Positions 1 through 10,229 are shown, counted from the stretch's first letter. The stretch is 64,000 nucleotides of DNA from Trichomonas vaginalis G3 (GCF_026262505.1 NC_067203.1:3596001-3660000); one strand, 5' to 3'. A program made the numbers and translations. Notes: generated from the letters alone by a model not told the origin.

Positions 1-1
1 T

Positions 2-1084
2 GTTTTAGGCGAGAAAATTTACATGATCAAGTTTAATTCAGGATATGTAATAGAAACATTCATGATATTGCCACCAATTCAATTACATGAACCTTTAGGA
101 TTAAATTCTGAGTTTAAAAGTTTATTTTTCAATGATAATGAAGTAAAATTCTTATTTTCTACCACAAATGAGTGGCACATTAGTGTTACATGGGATATTT
201 CATATGGAGAAATGAATATGAATGATGAGAAAGCATGCCATGTTAAAAATCACACTCATCATACTTTATTCTGTAATTGGCCACCCCAAAATATGAATCC
301 AAGTAAGAATGGAACAGTATACATCCATAACGGATATTGGCTTGACCAATTTCAGCATTCTCTTGACCACGGAATTCCATCTATGTCAACAGCGATGATT
401 TCTAATGATATTGATCCAAAAACAACAACTTTGATGACAACATCTTGTAATAAATATATGGATATGATCATATCTAAAGTCGGATTTAGTTATTCAGAAA
501 ATTGTAAAAATTCTTCAGAAAAAGTGTCAGCAAAGCGATTAATTGTTGTGGCAGTGATGAGGAGCACGCATACATTATTTTATAGTTGGTATTACGATAA
601 AATGAAGTTTCCTGACATGAAAAGGGACAAAATAATAATTTTTCCAAGAAAAAGAAAAGGATCGAAACAATCAAGGAATGATAGAATTGTATTTAACTTG
701 GTAGATATAAAGAAATCATTAGAAGACAGATTTGGCCAAGAAAATGTGTTTCAGATTGATAATGGATGTCAAAATCTCAGTTTTTGCTTGGATTTGCTTC
801 CGAAAACTAAGTATATAATTGGACCACACGGAGGAGCACTTTACAACGCTTTCTTTGCTGGAAAAGATGTAAATATCATTGAATTGCTTCCGATTAGGAA
901 AAATGGACAATATCCAGCAGCAAATAACAAATACTGGGCACCAAACTCTGTTATTACTTTCGCTCAGATGGCTTCACAGAAAATTTACAGATATTATACT
1001 TTTTCTAATGAAATTAATTATCTTATGAACGTAACAGACTTTTTGAATTGGTTTTATAATTCAACTAATAATAATAATATATAA
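2..1084 (+). CDS. GT61-family glycosyltransferase, 5' end cut by window edge
   Basis: This is probably a glycosyltransferase of the GT61 (DUF563) family, which adds sugars such as xylose or GlcNAc to glycans in the secretory pathway. The best evidence is the C-terminal part. A Rossmann-like stretch is followed by GPHGGALYNAFFAG near nt 822-863 and then NIIELLP, which is the usual GT61 nucleotide-sugar signature. The reading frame is open to the left edge. The ATG at 23 is therefore only the first Met in view, and the missing part should hold the usual N-terminal membrane anchor. Several N-x-S/T sites fit a luminal protein. The gene ends at TAA 1082-1084. The donor and acceptor sugars cannot be read from the sequence. 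Confidence 0.7.
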   Translation, partial: VLGEKIYMIKFNSGYVIETFMILPPIQLHEPLGLNSEFKSLFFNDNEVKFLFSTTNEWHISVTWDISYGEMNMNDEKACHVKNHTHHTLFCNWPPQNMNPSKNGTVYIHNGYWLDQFQHSLDHGIPSMSTAMISNDIDPKTTTLMTTSCNKYMDMIISKVGFSYSENCKNSSEKVSAKRLIVVAVMRSTHTLFYSWYYDKMKFPDMKRDKIIIFPRKRKGSKQSRNDRIVFNLVDIKKSLEDRFGQENVFQIDNGCQNLSFCLDLLPKTKYIIGPHGGALYNAFFAGKDVNIIELLPIRKNGQYPAANNKYWAPNSVITFAQMASQKIYRYYTFSNEINYLMNVTDFLNWFYNSTNNNNI

Positions 1085-1279
1085 TTGTCGAAAATTATGT
1101 GAATTATGAAGTTTTAATGAAATGAAATTGTAACGTTTCTCAATTTTATGTGACTATGATTAAGGAAGAGAGGAAGTTTGAATGGAGACGTGATTGAGCA
1201 AATTTTGTGAAGTAATTAAAAAAATTTGAGAATTGCAATAAAGTAAATTAAGGAGAAGAAGTATACATGTTTTGTGCAG

Positions 1280-1430
1280 TCATTTTGGGAGATATTGCAT
1301 CTGCACGTCTCCAAGAATGGCAGGCTATTCCGCATTCATAACTTGAATTCGGAACTTTGACTGACAAAGTGCAATAGGGCAATCTTGTCGGTTATATTGT
1401 GCCATTATGAGAGAAACCACTTAACATACA
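1280..1430. repeat. Degenerate palindromic repeat related to the 58.1-58.5 kb palindromes
   Basis: This is a GC-richer stretch in an otherwise AT-rich spacer. It contains GGGAGATATTGC, then CTGCACGTCTCC followed by GAATGGCA, and TGACAAAGTGCAATAGGGCA with TTGTCGGTTATATTGTGCCAT. The same words in the same order (gggagacattgc, tgcatgtctccc, gtcggtaacaatgtgccat, gacaggcaaagtgcaat) occur around 58125-58275 and 58418-58436. It appears to be a decayed dispersed copy of that family. The rest of the spacer 1085-1661 shows nothing else. Confidence 0.5.
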
Positions 1431-1661
1431 ACTCTCAATTAAACATACTGATAAATTTAATTTGTTTGTACTTAAATTTACAAATATCTTCATGGATTTT
1501 AAAGTTGTACTTACAACTTTCTCAAAACAACAATATTAAATGAAATACATCAATTTTTTTTTCAATTCAGCTCCAAAAAGTCTGAAATACCCAAGGTCCA
1601 GGCCCTTTTGACCATATGATTTTTAACTGCGTTGAGTAAAAATTAATTATAATTGAATTTG

Positions 1662-1669
1662 TCAATTTT
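1662..1669 (+). promoter_or_regulatory. Inr-like start element
   Basis: TCAATTTT lies 19 nt (from its A) before the ATG at 1683. It is close to the trichomonad initiator TCA+1YTWW. The same TCAATTTT variant precedes the thioredoxin-domain gene at 43521. Confidence 0.4.
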
Positions 1670-1682
1670 TATCCAAAAAAAA

Positions 1683-2912
1683 ATGTTATTGCTTTTAGCT
1701 TCTTTCATAAATTGCCAGTCCATACTTGGACTAGTGAGTAGGCTTTCAGCACTAACAACTGTTTCTAACGTTTCCCTAATTAGCAAGCCAAAAGTTCAAA
1801 ATTTATATAAATCTTCACCGATTTTTTTCCATGTTCCAGGAAGAGAAATCAGGAATTTAGTAATTCGCGGAACGACATTTGATAAAGCACAATCTCCAAT
1901 TAGTTTTGGAAGCTGCAACATTCAATTAGATAATGATCTTTTTACGCAATGTGTTTCAGTAATTGTATCATCTGATAAATTAGTATTTGACGCAGACAAG
2001 CAATACAAAGCAATAAATTCTTCAATTACAATTTCTCGCTGTATTTTCAATATTTTTGGGGATATCCAGAAAGATGCACCAATTAGTATTGAAAGATGCG
2101 ATATGAAAATTGAAAGATCCGTCTTTGAATCTTGCGTTGGTGGCGAAGGAATAATTTATGCTTCAAATTCAAACGTCACGATTAGAGTTTCTAATTTTTC
2201 CCAATGCGTCTCATACAGATATCCAGGCTGCATCCATGCCATAAATAGCAAAGTCAATTTATACTATATGCGTTTCCTTGATAACGAAGCAGCAGGTCTC
2301 GCTGGAGTTGGCAGATTCTACAACTGTTCATTCCATGGAGAAAAGGTAGACTGCTTATTTAACAAAGCATTTATGCATGTTTCAACATTTCTTTTCGAAT
2401 CTTGCAACAGCGTAATATTAGTCAGATGTAAATTCCTCAGAAATTACTGTACCATGCCATTTGATGGATCAGACCAATTTACAATCGATAAACAAAGCGG
2501 AACCTTATCATTTAATGATTGCCCCAGTGTTTACATCCAATACTGCACTTTCATTGGTAATATGATGGACGATCAAAATACAATGCAACCAGCAATTTAC
2601 GCTATGGGATCTACGAAGATTAATACTTATACTTGCCAAGCAGACCAAAACCTTGACACGTTCTCAGTTTTAGTTGAAGATACCAGTGGACAAGTCCCTA
2701 TTTTAAAGAACAAGCGATCAATTGTGAATTCTTACATTCCAAACATGTATAAGCATTTAATTTACATGAGAGATAAGTTCTACCACAAAGTTACAGTTCT
2801 CTGCGCATCCGCAATGTCGCAGAATTACATAATTGCAACATTTGTGGTATCAGTTCTTGTTATAATCATTGTTGCAGTAACAATGAGTGTTATGTCTGGT
2901 GGCTTCATCTAA
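1683..2912 (+). CDS. Pmp-like beta-helix surface membrane protein
   Basis: This is a predicted type I surface protein of 409 aa. An N-terminal signal peptide (MLLLLASFINCQSILG) comes first. A long body follows in which short strands such as ITISRCIF, IERSVFESC and SVILVRCKFLRN recur, as in right-handed parallel beta-helix proteins. A C-terminal membrane helix (YIIATFVVSVLVIIIVAVT) and a very short tail end the protein. Trichomonads carry a large family of Pmp (polymorphic outer membrane)-like proteins with this layout, and several are surface-exposed. The frame is also open upstream through a TTG at 1653, but the ATG at 1683 begins the signal peptide and follows an Inr-like element. Cys residues are frequent. 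The ligand is unknown. Confidence 0.65.
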   Translation: MLLLLASFINCQSILGLVSRLSALTTVSNVSLISKPKVQNLYKSSPIFFHVPGREIRNLVIRGTTFDKAQSPISFGSCNIQLDNDLFTQCVSVIVSSDKLVFDADKQYKAINSSITISRCIFNIFGDIQKDAPISIERCDMKIERSVFESCVGGEGIIYASNSNVTIRVSNFSQCVSYRYPGCIHAINSKVNLYYMRFLDNEAAGLAGVGRFYNCSFHGEKVDCLFNKAFMHVSTFLFESCNSVILVRCKFLRNYCTMPFDGSDQFTIDKQSGTLSFNDCPSVYIQYCTFIGNMMDDQNTMQPAIYAMGSTKINTYTCQADQNLDTFSVLVEDTSGQVPILKNKRSIVNSYIPNMYKHLIYMRDKFYHKVTVLCASAMSQNYIIATFVVSVLVIIIVAVTMSVMSGGFI

Positions 2913-3023
2913 ATTTGTTTAAACGTAAATTATATATCAAAATAAATTTAGTAAGTCTGTATATTTTTTTAAATTCTTGGTATGAAATTTGTTTTTTTTT
3001 TTAATTTTTTTAAGATACGAAGT

Positions 3024-3356
3024 TTACTGATCAACAACCTTTGTTGTCTGGAGGCCATTGAATGTAGCAACATTCTTGTAGGAAGCGATTGTGACCATCT
3101 TCTCAGCATCTTCCTCGTCAGCCTTGCGCTCGAAAACAACGCGAACGCGGGTTGGTGGGCAGTTCTTGCCGTGGATCCAGATGCGGGAGTTAAGCTCTGG
3201 GTCGATCTTAACAACATCTGTGTGCATCATCTTCTTAGCAGCAGCGGCGATAACCTTGATGGCTCTCTCAGCGCGGAATCTGCGTGTTGTGCCATGAACA
3301 GCCTTTTGGAGATGGATTGTTGTTTCGATTTTAGCTGGTGCAAGTTCTTTTGGCAT
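3024..3356 (-). CDS. RPL31: 60S ribosomal protein L31 (eL31)
   Basis: This is a protein of the large ribosomal subunit that sits near the peptide exit tunnel. The 110-aa length fits the family. The eL31 pattern can be followed throughout: TTIHLQKAVHGTTRRFRAERA, then the basic helix AAAAKKMMHTDVVKIDPELN, the block WIHGKNCPPTRVRVVFERKADE, and the end TIASYKNVATFNGLQT. Compared with its neighbours the gene is clearly GC-richer and uses C-ending codons, as expected of a highly expressed gene. It faces the Pmp-like gene tail to tail, with about 110 bp between stops. The ATG at 3354-3356 is the natural start. Confidence 0.93.
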   Translation of the reverse strand: MPKELAPAKIETTIHLQKAVHGTTRRFRAERAIKVIAAAAKKMMHTDVVKIDPELNSRIWIHGKNCPPTRVRVVFERKADEEDAEKMVTIASYKNVATFNGLQTTKVVDQ

Positions 3357-4167
3357 TCGTCAAGAAAGGGCCAAACCGTCGCAACGATTATTTTTTGCTC
3401 CTGATTGAAGTTTTTGTATTGCTTAAAAGCTACCAAACTACTATGGATTTTAATGAGAAAGAGTTCGTTTCATACTGTTTTTAAAGAATTAACCATTGAT
3501 TTTGATTTGATTTTGCTGCAATTTTATTGATATCATATCTATAGAACGCTATTTTACATCTAAACTTTACACAAAATAGATATGCAACTGAATTTATATC
3601 AATTATAATTCATGATAATATATTAACCAAAACATACACTGAAATAGAGTTTATATATCTGTAATATGCCAATTTTCTAAATACGATAAAAAGGATAGTA
3701 AAACACCGTTAGGAGTCATATTACAGATAAATTCTTGATGCAATATAAGAAATTATGTTGTTTACAAGAAATTAAGGCCATAATAACTTTATAAATGAAT
3801 CTTATCATCTTCCCTTTTCAAATTGTCGTGTATATCCATTGAAAATAGTAAAAAATCAATATTGCATTTATATTTAACTTTCTAATTATCAAATGGATAC
3901 ACCAAAGCCCCAAAACATATTATCTTAACTAAACACTTATATCATGTGATCATTTGGTGGCCCGGCTTAATAATTTTCGAACTCTAAGGAACATGTAAAA
4001 CGTGTAAAACGTTTATTCCAAAATTTCAATTTAAAATCTTTCAAAGAAATTTCGACTTTTTTAGACTTTTGTTTATTCATGAGTGAAGAGCTGGAAGAAA
4101 TAATTATCTCCGACCATACGATTATTTTGCATTCAATTATTCAAAATCTTCAAATTAGTGATTTCAG
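3357..4167. other. Intergenic region between divergent eL31 and karyopherin-like genes
   Basis: These 811 bp are AT-rich and should hold both promoters. The only structure seen is a short overlapping reading frame from ATG 4079 to TGA 4207 (42 aa). It runs out of frame over the start of the next gene and could be an upstream ORF. No repeat or RNA gene was recognised. Confidence 0.5.
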
Positions 4168-7053
4168 ATGCAAATCGATGAATTTATCTCTACCATTAAT
4201 GATATGAGAGGAATAAGTTCACGAAGAGAGGAAGCAGAAAAGAATTATCTAGAATTTATTGGAAATCAGCCTCAAATTGCATTTTCATACTTTCAACAAT
4301 TACTAACGAACATTAACTACAAGAAAATAGCAATCACACTATTACTTTCAGTCATCTGTCACAAAAACAAGGCTTTTCTCGAAGAAAACATCAATCTTAT
4401 AATTCAATCTTTAATAGAAATCGCTCAAATACTTCTTTCAGAGGATTTTGAAACCGAATCAACAATAGAAATATGCTCAAGGTTATATGCTTACTTTTTA
4501 ATTGATTTTTGGCCGGATTCATTAAATCTTCTTTTACAAAACGAAACAAAAACGTCAGTATACGTCTATTCATACCTCGTTAAGATCGGCAAAGTAAAAA
4601 TCAATAATGAATTTTTGAGAAATTTAATTCCAAAATACTTAGAAATGGAGCAATTCATTGATTTCCACGAAAGTATATTATGCCTACTTACTGTATGCGC
4701 AGATCTACCAGAACGTGAACACTTCAAGCATTATTATGCTGAAACCAAAAAATATATCGAATCAATCGATAAAAAATACCTTAAAACATACTTGAAGTTC
4801 CTCAAAAGCATGATAAAAAGAGAATTGATCGAGGTTGACGAAAATATTTTGATTTCAATTCCAATATTTTTATTAAATGAAGATCTTGGATCATCCATAT
4901 GGTATTACACATCAAAACTTCTTCCAGAGATATCAACTGATAGTCCTCTTCGTTCACAACTTGAAAATATGAGAGATAATTTATTAGAATATTTAATTCA
5001 AGGTTTTACACCAGAAATTCCAAATGATTATGATACAAGTCAAGAGTATTATATCGTCGATACACTAGATAGCATCTATTTCTCTGTCGGAGTCTCAATT
5101 GAAGACTATGATTACGTAATTGAAGAATCTGAGAGCGAATCACCACCTGATGAGTATATTTCCATTGTTTTAGCACGTCTTTTCATGGAATACACCATGT
5201 TCCAGCGAATAGAAACTGCTTTTATCAACAAAATTGGTTATTTTTTGGTTTCTGAAACTCCGAAAATTCGTTTTGGAATTTCAATACTTCTCAAATCAAA
5301 AAATACCAAACTTTACAACCATTCAAAATTTTTAATTGAGCAAATAATAGGAAATATTGAAAATGAAACAGAGCAAATTATAATTACCAATCTTCTTGAG
5401 AGTTTGGTCGATTTAATTTCGAATTCAAAAGAAGATTTGTCAGATTTGCATGAACACATCATATCTGTTATCAATGGATTGACAAACAATGAATCCTATA
5501 TAGCAGATTCATTGACATTGATCTCTGCTTTCATAAATCACGTAAAAGGAGGATTCACAAATTATTTGGAAATTTTCTCGAATTATTTCGAAGCAATCAT
5601 GGAAGACAGGACATTTCTATTGGATCTATCAGAAGTATTCGTAACAATGGCCAAAAACAATCTGGTTTTCAATGATTTGTTTTTGAATTTTTACATTACA
5701 ACTTTTGAAAATTTAGATTTTGACACTTTTCCTTTTAGTACTGTTGTCAAGATCTACAAGAATTGTTTAGAGTTTATGAAGACGATTCCACTTGAATCAA
5801 GTGTTTTCGCTGGTTTTACACATTATTTAGTTGAATATTGTAAGAAAATTCCAGATATAATAAATGAAGTTCCAGGAGACGAAAATGACGTGATTTCTGT
5901 TGAATTAGGGGATTCCTTGGAAAAGAATGTTGTTTACTATGATAAATACGAAGTATCAGATTACATTCTTTCCATTGATTGTATCATCAAAACTATTAAG
6001 AGATTCCCTGAATTTGTTGATTCAGATTTATTCGAAATTTCCAAAAATTGTTGTTTTTCTTTCGAACCAGATATTTGTTTGCACAGTTTGAAATTGTTTA
6101 AGAATGTTATAGAAAATATTGTTGCTGAAAATACTGAACAAGTGTTCTTGATATTGAATGAACTCACTGATTCTTTGGCTTTCGTTTATTACCAAGAAAA
6201 ATTTATCAAAATTTTGTGTATGATTTACAAAAAAGTGCCAACAAATGACACTTTTTCGCTTATTTTTACATTTATTCAAAAACTCATTGAGTTGAATTCT
6301 CTTTCCGATGACAAAGAGCATGATGTTGATGATCCTGACTACGAATACAACGCGAAAAGTATAAATTTGTCAAATGCTTTTACAAAATTTGATAATGATT
6401 TCTTTACAATGATTTCACCTGACCAATTTAAGCAAATCATGTCAGTGTTTACTTACAAACCAGAGTATTTCAGTTTGTTCACTTATTTCTATGCAAAATA
6501 CTCTCCAGAAGATCTTGAAAATTTAATAAATTTGCTTGGAGATCTTTCTGATTCTTATGACCAATTGAGACAAGCTGTAGCGATTAATTCAATGTACAAT
6601 GCATTGCTAGTTTGTAAGGAATTGAATGAGAACTTGTTGAATAAAATTGCTAATAATGTGAGCATTTTAAGTAATAAGTTCTTGAAGGATTCAAAGAAAG
6701 AAATGGTTTTGAAAATGATTTTGCTGATTAATGAGAAAAATCACGAAATTGCAATGACAAAAGGTCTTGATATTGTAGCATTTACGTTGTATGATGAAGC
6801 TTTTCTTGATGATGAGAAGAAGAATGAACTATTTAACTTCATTTTCGCTACACCGAATGAAGAAATTTTCGAAAATGTAGACTTCGAATTTATGTTGCTT
6901 CAATTTACTTCTATATTTGAAAACCATCCTGATAAATACGAATTGCTCGCCAATTACTTCAAAGGACTTCCATTTGATGAAGATGAACTCGCGCAAGTCA
7001 GAGAGAAGTTCCCATTCTGCTATTCAAATATTACTGATGTTCTTAATTCTTAA
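4168..7053 (+). CDS. Importin-beta-like HEAT-repeat protein (karyopherin)
   Basis: This 961-aa all-helical protein is probably a nuclear transport receptor of the importin-beta superfamily (importin-5/Kap121-like). The N-terminus (FISTINDMRGISSRREEAEKN, then FQQLLTNINYKKIAITLL) resembles the first HEAT repeats of karyopherins, where one repeat carries residues that touch Ran. Amphipathic helix pairs continue to the end. Two acidic loops are present: EESESESPP at about residue 317 and DDKEHDVDDPDYEY at about 713. Acidic inserts are common in importins. The overall size fits. Primary sequence in this superfamily drifts fast, so another HEAT protein cannot be excluded. The start is the first in-frame ATG. 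A different-frame ATG at 4079 lies upstream. Confidence 0.55.
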   Translation: MQIDEFISTINDMRGISSRREEAEKNYLEFIGNQPQIAFSYFQQLLTNINYKKIAITLLLSVICHKNKAFLEENINLIIQSLIEIAQILLSEDFETESTIEICSRLYAYFLIDFWPDSLNLLLQNETKTSVYVYSYLVKIGKVKINNEFLRNLIPKYLEMEQFIDFHESILCLLTVCADLPEREHFKHYYAETKKYIESIDKKYLKTYLKFLKSMIKRELIEVDENILISIPIFLLNEDLGSSIWYYTSKLLPEISTDSPLRSQLENMRDNLLEYLIQGFTPEIPNDYDTSQEYYIVDTLDSIYFSVGVSIEDYDYVIEESESESPPDEYISIVLARLFMEYTMFQRIETAFINKIGYFLVSETPKIRFGISILLKSKNTKLYNHSKFLIEQIIGNIENETEQIIITNLLESLVDLISNSKEDLSDLHEHIISVINGLTNNESYIADSLTLISAFINHVKGGFTNYLEIFSNYFEAIMEDRTFLLDLSEVFVTMAKNNLVFNDLFLNFYITTFENLDFDTFPFSTVVKIYKNCLEFMKTIPLESSVFAGFTHYLVEYCKKIPDIINEVPGDENDVISVELGDSLEKNVVYYDKYEVSDYILSIDCIIKTIKRFPEFVDSDLFEISKNCCFSFEPDICLHSLKLFKNVIENIVAENTEQVFLILNELTDSLAFVYYQEKFIKILCMIYKKVPTNDTFSLIFTFIQKLIELNSLSDDKEHDVDDPDYEYNAKSINLSNAFTKFDNDFFTMISPDQFKQIMSVFTYKPEYFSLFTYFYAKYSPEDLENLINLLGDLSDSYDQLRQAVAINSMYNALLVCKELNENLLNKIANNVSILSNKFLKDSKKEMVLKMILLINEKNHEIAMTKGLDIVAFTLYDEAFLDDEKKNELFNFIFATPNEEIFENVDFEFMLLQFTSIFENHPDKYELLANYFKGLPFDEDELAQVREKFPFCYSNITDVLNS

Positions 7054-7181
7054 ATCTTTTTTATTATTTTTAATTTATTTTTAAGGCCGAACATACTTAA
7101 ACTTAAACAACATAATTGATGACTGTGTCACATGGGCATAAGTACACTCTGAAGGCTGACAAAAAATTATTTTTAAATTAT

Positions 7182-7231
7182 TTGACTCTTTCTTTAGAAT
7201 TATTTATTGCTGCATAATGAAGTGCAGTTTG
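7182..7231 (-). pseudogene. Ankyrin-repeat relic
   Basis: On the minus strand this short stretch reads QTALHYAAINNSKERVK. That is one half of an ankyrin repeat of the local family (compare QTALHIAAMYNSKEAVE in the intact gene at 38.6 kb). It has no start and no further repeats, so it is a remnant of a lost gene copy. Confidence 0.6.
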
Positions 7232-7448
7232 AGGGGTGTCCCAAAAAACCCATCGTCGTCTCTACAATAAATATTCCATTTTGGGTCTTTTTTCCAGTTT
7301 TATCGGACATATCATTGAATTGATAATATAAATCATGCGTGATATATATTAGTTAAAGCATGAGAGTAATAAATCAGATCCTGATGGCAGTTTTTGATCC
7401 TCATCAGAGATACTTGTTAAACTATTGTATCTGGATAAGGAACAAAGA

Positions 7449-7479
7449 CTTAAAAGATTGTTTGTAACAATCTTTTAAG
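7449..7479. repeat. Perfect 14-bp stem, 3-nt loop hairpin between convergent genes
   Basis: CTTAAAAGATTGTT (7449-7462) and its exact complement AACAATCTTTTAAG (7466-7479) enclose TGT. It lies in the spacer where the importin-like gene (+) and the Cep135-like gene (-) converge. A role in 3'-end formation is possible but not shown. Confidence 0.7.
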
Positions 7480-7646
7480 CCTTTTGTCGACAATATGATG
7501 TTGATTATTGCCAAAATTCTCATTAAAACAGAATAAATTTGAAATTCCAGCTGTTGATGAAAGAATTAAATAAATGTGATATTCAAATAAATCATTTTCA
7601 TTTTATAAATTTAACAGAAATAATAAATACAATAAAGAATAAAATC

Positions 7647-10187
7647 TTATGGAAGGAATGGTTGCATCTGATCATTAAATTGATGTAATGCAGCAATGAA
7701 TTGGATTGATTCAGGAGAGAATGAAGTTGACTTTTCAGCAAACTGAGCCATTTGTGCTAAACTTTCAACTCTTGCAGCCAATTCTGATCTTTCTCGGGTC
7801 ATCTTCTGTATTGTATCCTTAAGTTTAGGTATTGTCTGCTCTGTTGTCATTGCCAATTGTCTTCTCGTATCGCTAAGAATCTGGGACAAAGATGAATTCT
7901 TGTTCGTCAAATCCTGTATTGTCATCTTGTAATGGTTTGCTGCTGCATTCATTTCTTTCTGAGCGTTAACAATTTTATCTGCTGCAAGCCTTTGAACTTC
8001 TTCACTCTTACTTCTATGAAGAAGTGTCTCTTCTCTTGCATTATTCGCTTGTTCTCTGCATTTCTGTAGTTCTTCCTGGAAATCTCTTGTCAATTTCTGA
8101 CTTTCAAGAAGCTTATCGCTCAATGATTGTAAAGTTATATTCTTCTGATTAAGTTCTTCAACTGTTGCAAAATGTTCGACTTTCATCCTTTCCAAGATTG
8201 TTCTGAACTTTTGTCTTAAATCAGGGACTGTATTAGATATCTTTTCTGATTCTTCTAGGTCTTCTTTTGCCTTATTTAATTCTTCTTGTAACTTAACTGC
8301 TAATTGTTTGAGTTCTTCGTATTTCTGTTCCATTTGTGTTATCTTTGCTTTAGCATTTAATAATTCTTGGTTAAGTGTTGCATTGTCATGCATTGATTCT
8401 TCACTTGATCTAATAATCAGTTCAAGCTGCTGTGATCTAAGTCTGAGAGACTGAAGTTCATTCTTTTCCTGCTCAGATAAACTGTTTTGCATTGAAGATT
8501 TGAGATCTTGAATTTGTTGTCTTAATCTAGCGCATTCTGGGCATGAAACAGGAGCTGATGTTGTGTTATTCTTATCGCTAGATAACTGTTCAAGAAGTAA
8601 TTCAAGCTGCTTGATCTTCTTGTCTTTGTCTTCAATTTCTGTATCATATTTAGCTTGTAATTCATCGAGTTGCAATGTCAATGTTTCAATTTTTTCCGAT
8701 GTTGCATCATTTTGTTGCTGCTTTTGCTGAGTTTGAAGAAGCTCGGCAGATTTAGCTTCAGCTTGCTTAATCTGTTTCTTCAAAGAATCAATGATTTGAT
8801 CCTTTTCAGCGATAATTTGCTTGAGATTATCTCCAACAAATGAAACTTCAGCTGACATAAGAGCGATAGTTGAAATTTTCTCTTGAAGATCCTTTTGAGT
8901 TGATTCTAATTGTGCTTGAAGGAGTTTCGAATCTTCTTTAAGGGAATCGTTTTCAGATTTAAGAGATTCAATCATTTGCTTTGTGGATTCATCAGATTCT
9001 TTGCTCTTTTGAGATTGAGTTGATGATTTGCTGCCCTTATCTGAACTTGAATCGTCATCATCAATGAGACTTTCAATTGATGGCTTTTCATCCTCGTCAA
9101 TATCAAATATAACACCTTTCCTCTTCTTGTCAGCATTTGGTTTCTTGCTTGGTGGATTTTGCTTCTTACTTGAAGAAGTTTTGGTTGTAAGCTTACTCTT
9201 CTTTGAAGAACTATCCGAGTTTGGCGATTTTTCGTGTTCTTCTTTTCTTTCGGCATCAATGGAAATATATTTGATTGGTGACATACCCATTTTCTTTGTT
9301 GATGGAGATGGTGGCGGTTTTGTTGGAGATTGGGGAGCACTTAATGGCATAGTCTGATTTGTAAAGTTACCAGAATCAATTTGAGCTTGGAGCTTATCTA
9401 TTTCTTCTTGTAATTGCTGATTCTTATATCTGATTGAAATCATGTAACCATCACGGCCGGTTTCTTTTTGTAATTCGAGACCTAATCTTGATATTTCATC
9501 ATCACGAAGTTTCATTAAATCCTTCAAGTCGTTAATGTTCGTTATTAAAGTTTCTTTCTCTTTCTCTTTGAGTTCGATGGTTTCTTTTAGCTGAGTAATA
9601 GTTTGATTAAGCTGCTTGATTTCTGCTTCATGCTCTGCATTTGATGCATATGATGATTGACCAATACTTGGTGCAATCGAACCATTTCTTCGGGATCTTG
9701 AACTTGCACGCCTGGTAGATCTACTGCTAGTTGGCTCCTGAGCTTCTTGAGGAAGTTCAAGCAACTGTTTTAATCGCAGTATCTCTGCTTGTTGCTCTTT
9801 AATCGTTTCTTCATTCTTTTGAGCGTAAAGTTTTACTCTGCGATTTTCTTCTTGAACTTCATACATGTTATTTGTAATCTGTTTTTCTTTAGCGCGCGTT
9901 TCTTCTGTCATTTTTATAAGCAGTTTATGTAATTGAGTATTTTCTCTCACTAAACGAATTTGTTCTGCATGTAATGGTTCAATTTGAACTTTCGATTGAT
10001 CAAGTTCTTCTTGTGCTTTTTTCAAATTCTCTTCCGTTATTTGCAATTGTCGAGTTGTTGTAAAAACGTCATTTAATAGTTGCTGAGCTAATGGAGCAGA
10101 ATCTAAGCCAAGTATAAAGCTCTCATACCCCATAACATCCAGACGACGTCGAAGGGCTATGAATTGAGTTGACCCCTTTGATGTCAT
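7647..10187 (-). CDS. Cep135/Bld10/TSGA10-like coiled-coil basal-body protein
   Basis: This is probably the trichomonad Cep135 (Bld10) homologue, which links the centriolar cartwheel to the triplet microtubules at basal bodies. The first 100 residues carry the recognisable part: FIALRRRLDVMGYESFILGL, LAQQLLNDVFTTTRQL, and IRLVRENTQLHKLLIKM. They match the conserved Cep135/TSGA10 N-terminus (…LRKRLDQLGYRQTL…LVEKLFSDLVHTTESL…LSRENNELYLELMKL). The rest is almost continuous coiled coil. It is broken at about residues 290-400 by a Ser/Lys/Pro-rich linker (KMGMSPIKYIS, SSSKKSKL, DDDDSSSDKG). I place the start at ATG 10185-10187 (MTSKGSTQF). An in-frame ATG at 10229 would add 14 residues that do not look like the family. 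Confidence 0.7.
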   Translation of the reverse strand: MTSKGSTQFIALRRRLDVMGYESFILGLDSAPLAQQLLNDVFTTTRQLQITEENLKKAQEELDQSKVQIEPLHAEQIRLVRENTQLHKLLIKMTEETRAKEKQITNNMYEVQEENRRVKLYAQKNEETIKEQQAEILRLKQLLELPQEAQEPTSSRSTRRASSRSRRNGSIAPSIGQSSYASNAEHEAEIKQLNQTITQLKETIELKEKEKETLITNINDLKDLMKLRDDEISRLGLELQKETGRDGYMISIRYKNQQLQEEIDKLQAQIDSGNFTNQTMPLSAPQSPTKPPPSPSTKKMGMSPIKYISIDAERKEEHEKSPNSDSSSKKSKLTTKTSSSKKQNPPSKKPNADKKRKGVIFDIDEDEKPSIESLIDDDDSSSDKGSKSSTQSQKSKESDESTKQMIESLKSENDSLKEDSKLLQAQLESTQKDLQEKISTIALMSAEVSFVGDNLKQIIAEKDQIIDSLKKQIKQAEAKSAELLQTQQKQQQNDATSEKIETLTLQLDELQAKYDTEIEDKDKKIKQLELLLEQLSSDKNNTTSAPVSCPECARLRQQIQDLKSSMQNSLSEQEKNELQSLRLRSQQLELIIRSSEESMHDNATLNQELLNAKAKITQMEQKYEELKQLAVKLQEELNKAKEDLEESEKISNTVPDLRQKFRTILERMKVEHFATVEELNQKNITLQSLSDKLLESQKLTRDFQEELQKCREQANNAREETLLHRSKSEEVQRLAADKIVNAQKEMNAAANHYKMTIQDLTNKNSSLSQILSDTRRQLAMTTEQTIPKLKDTIQKMTRERSELAARVESLAQMAQFAEKSTSFSPESIQFIAALHQFNDQMQPFLP

Positions 10188-10229
10188 TCTGAAAGTTTTA
10201 AATGTCCACAAAAAATTTATCAAACTCAT

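Noticed and set aside
8972-9357. Open frames on both strands over the Ser/Lys-rich hinge of the Cep135-like gene
   Set aside because: They are shadows of a low-complexity coding region.
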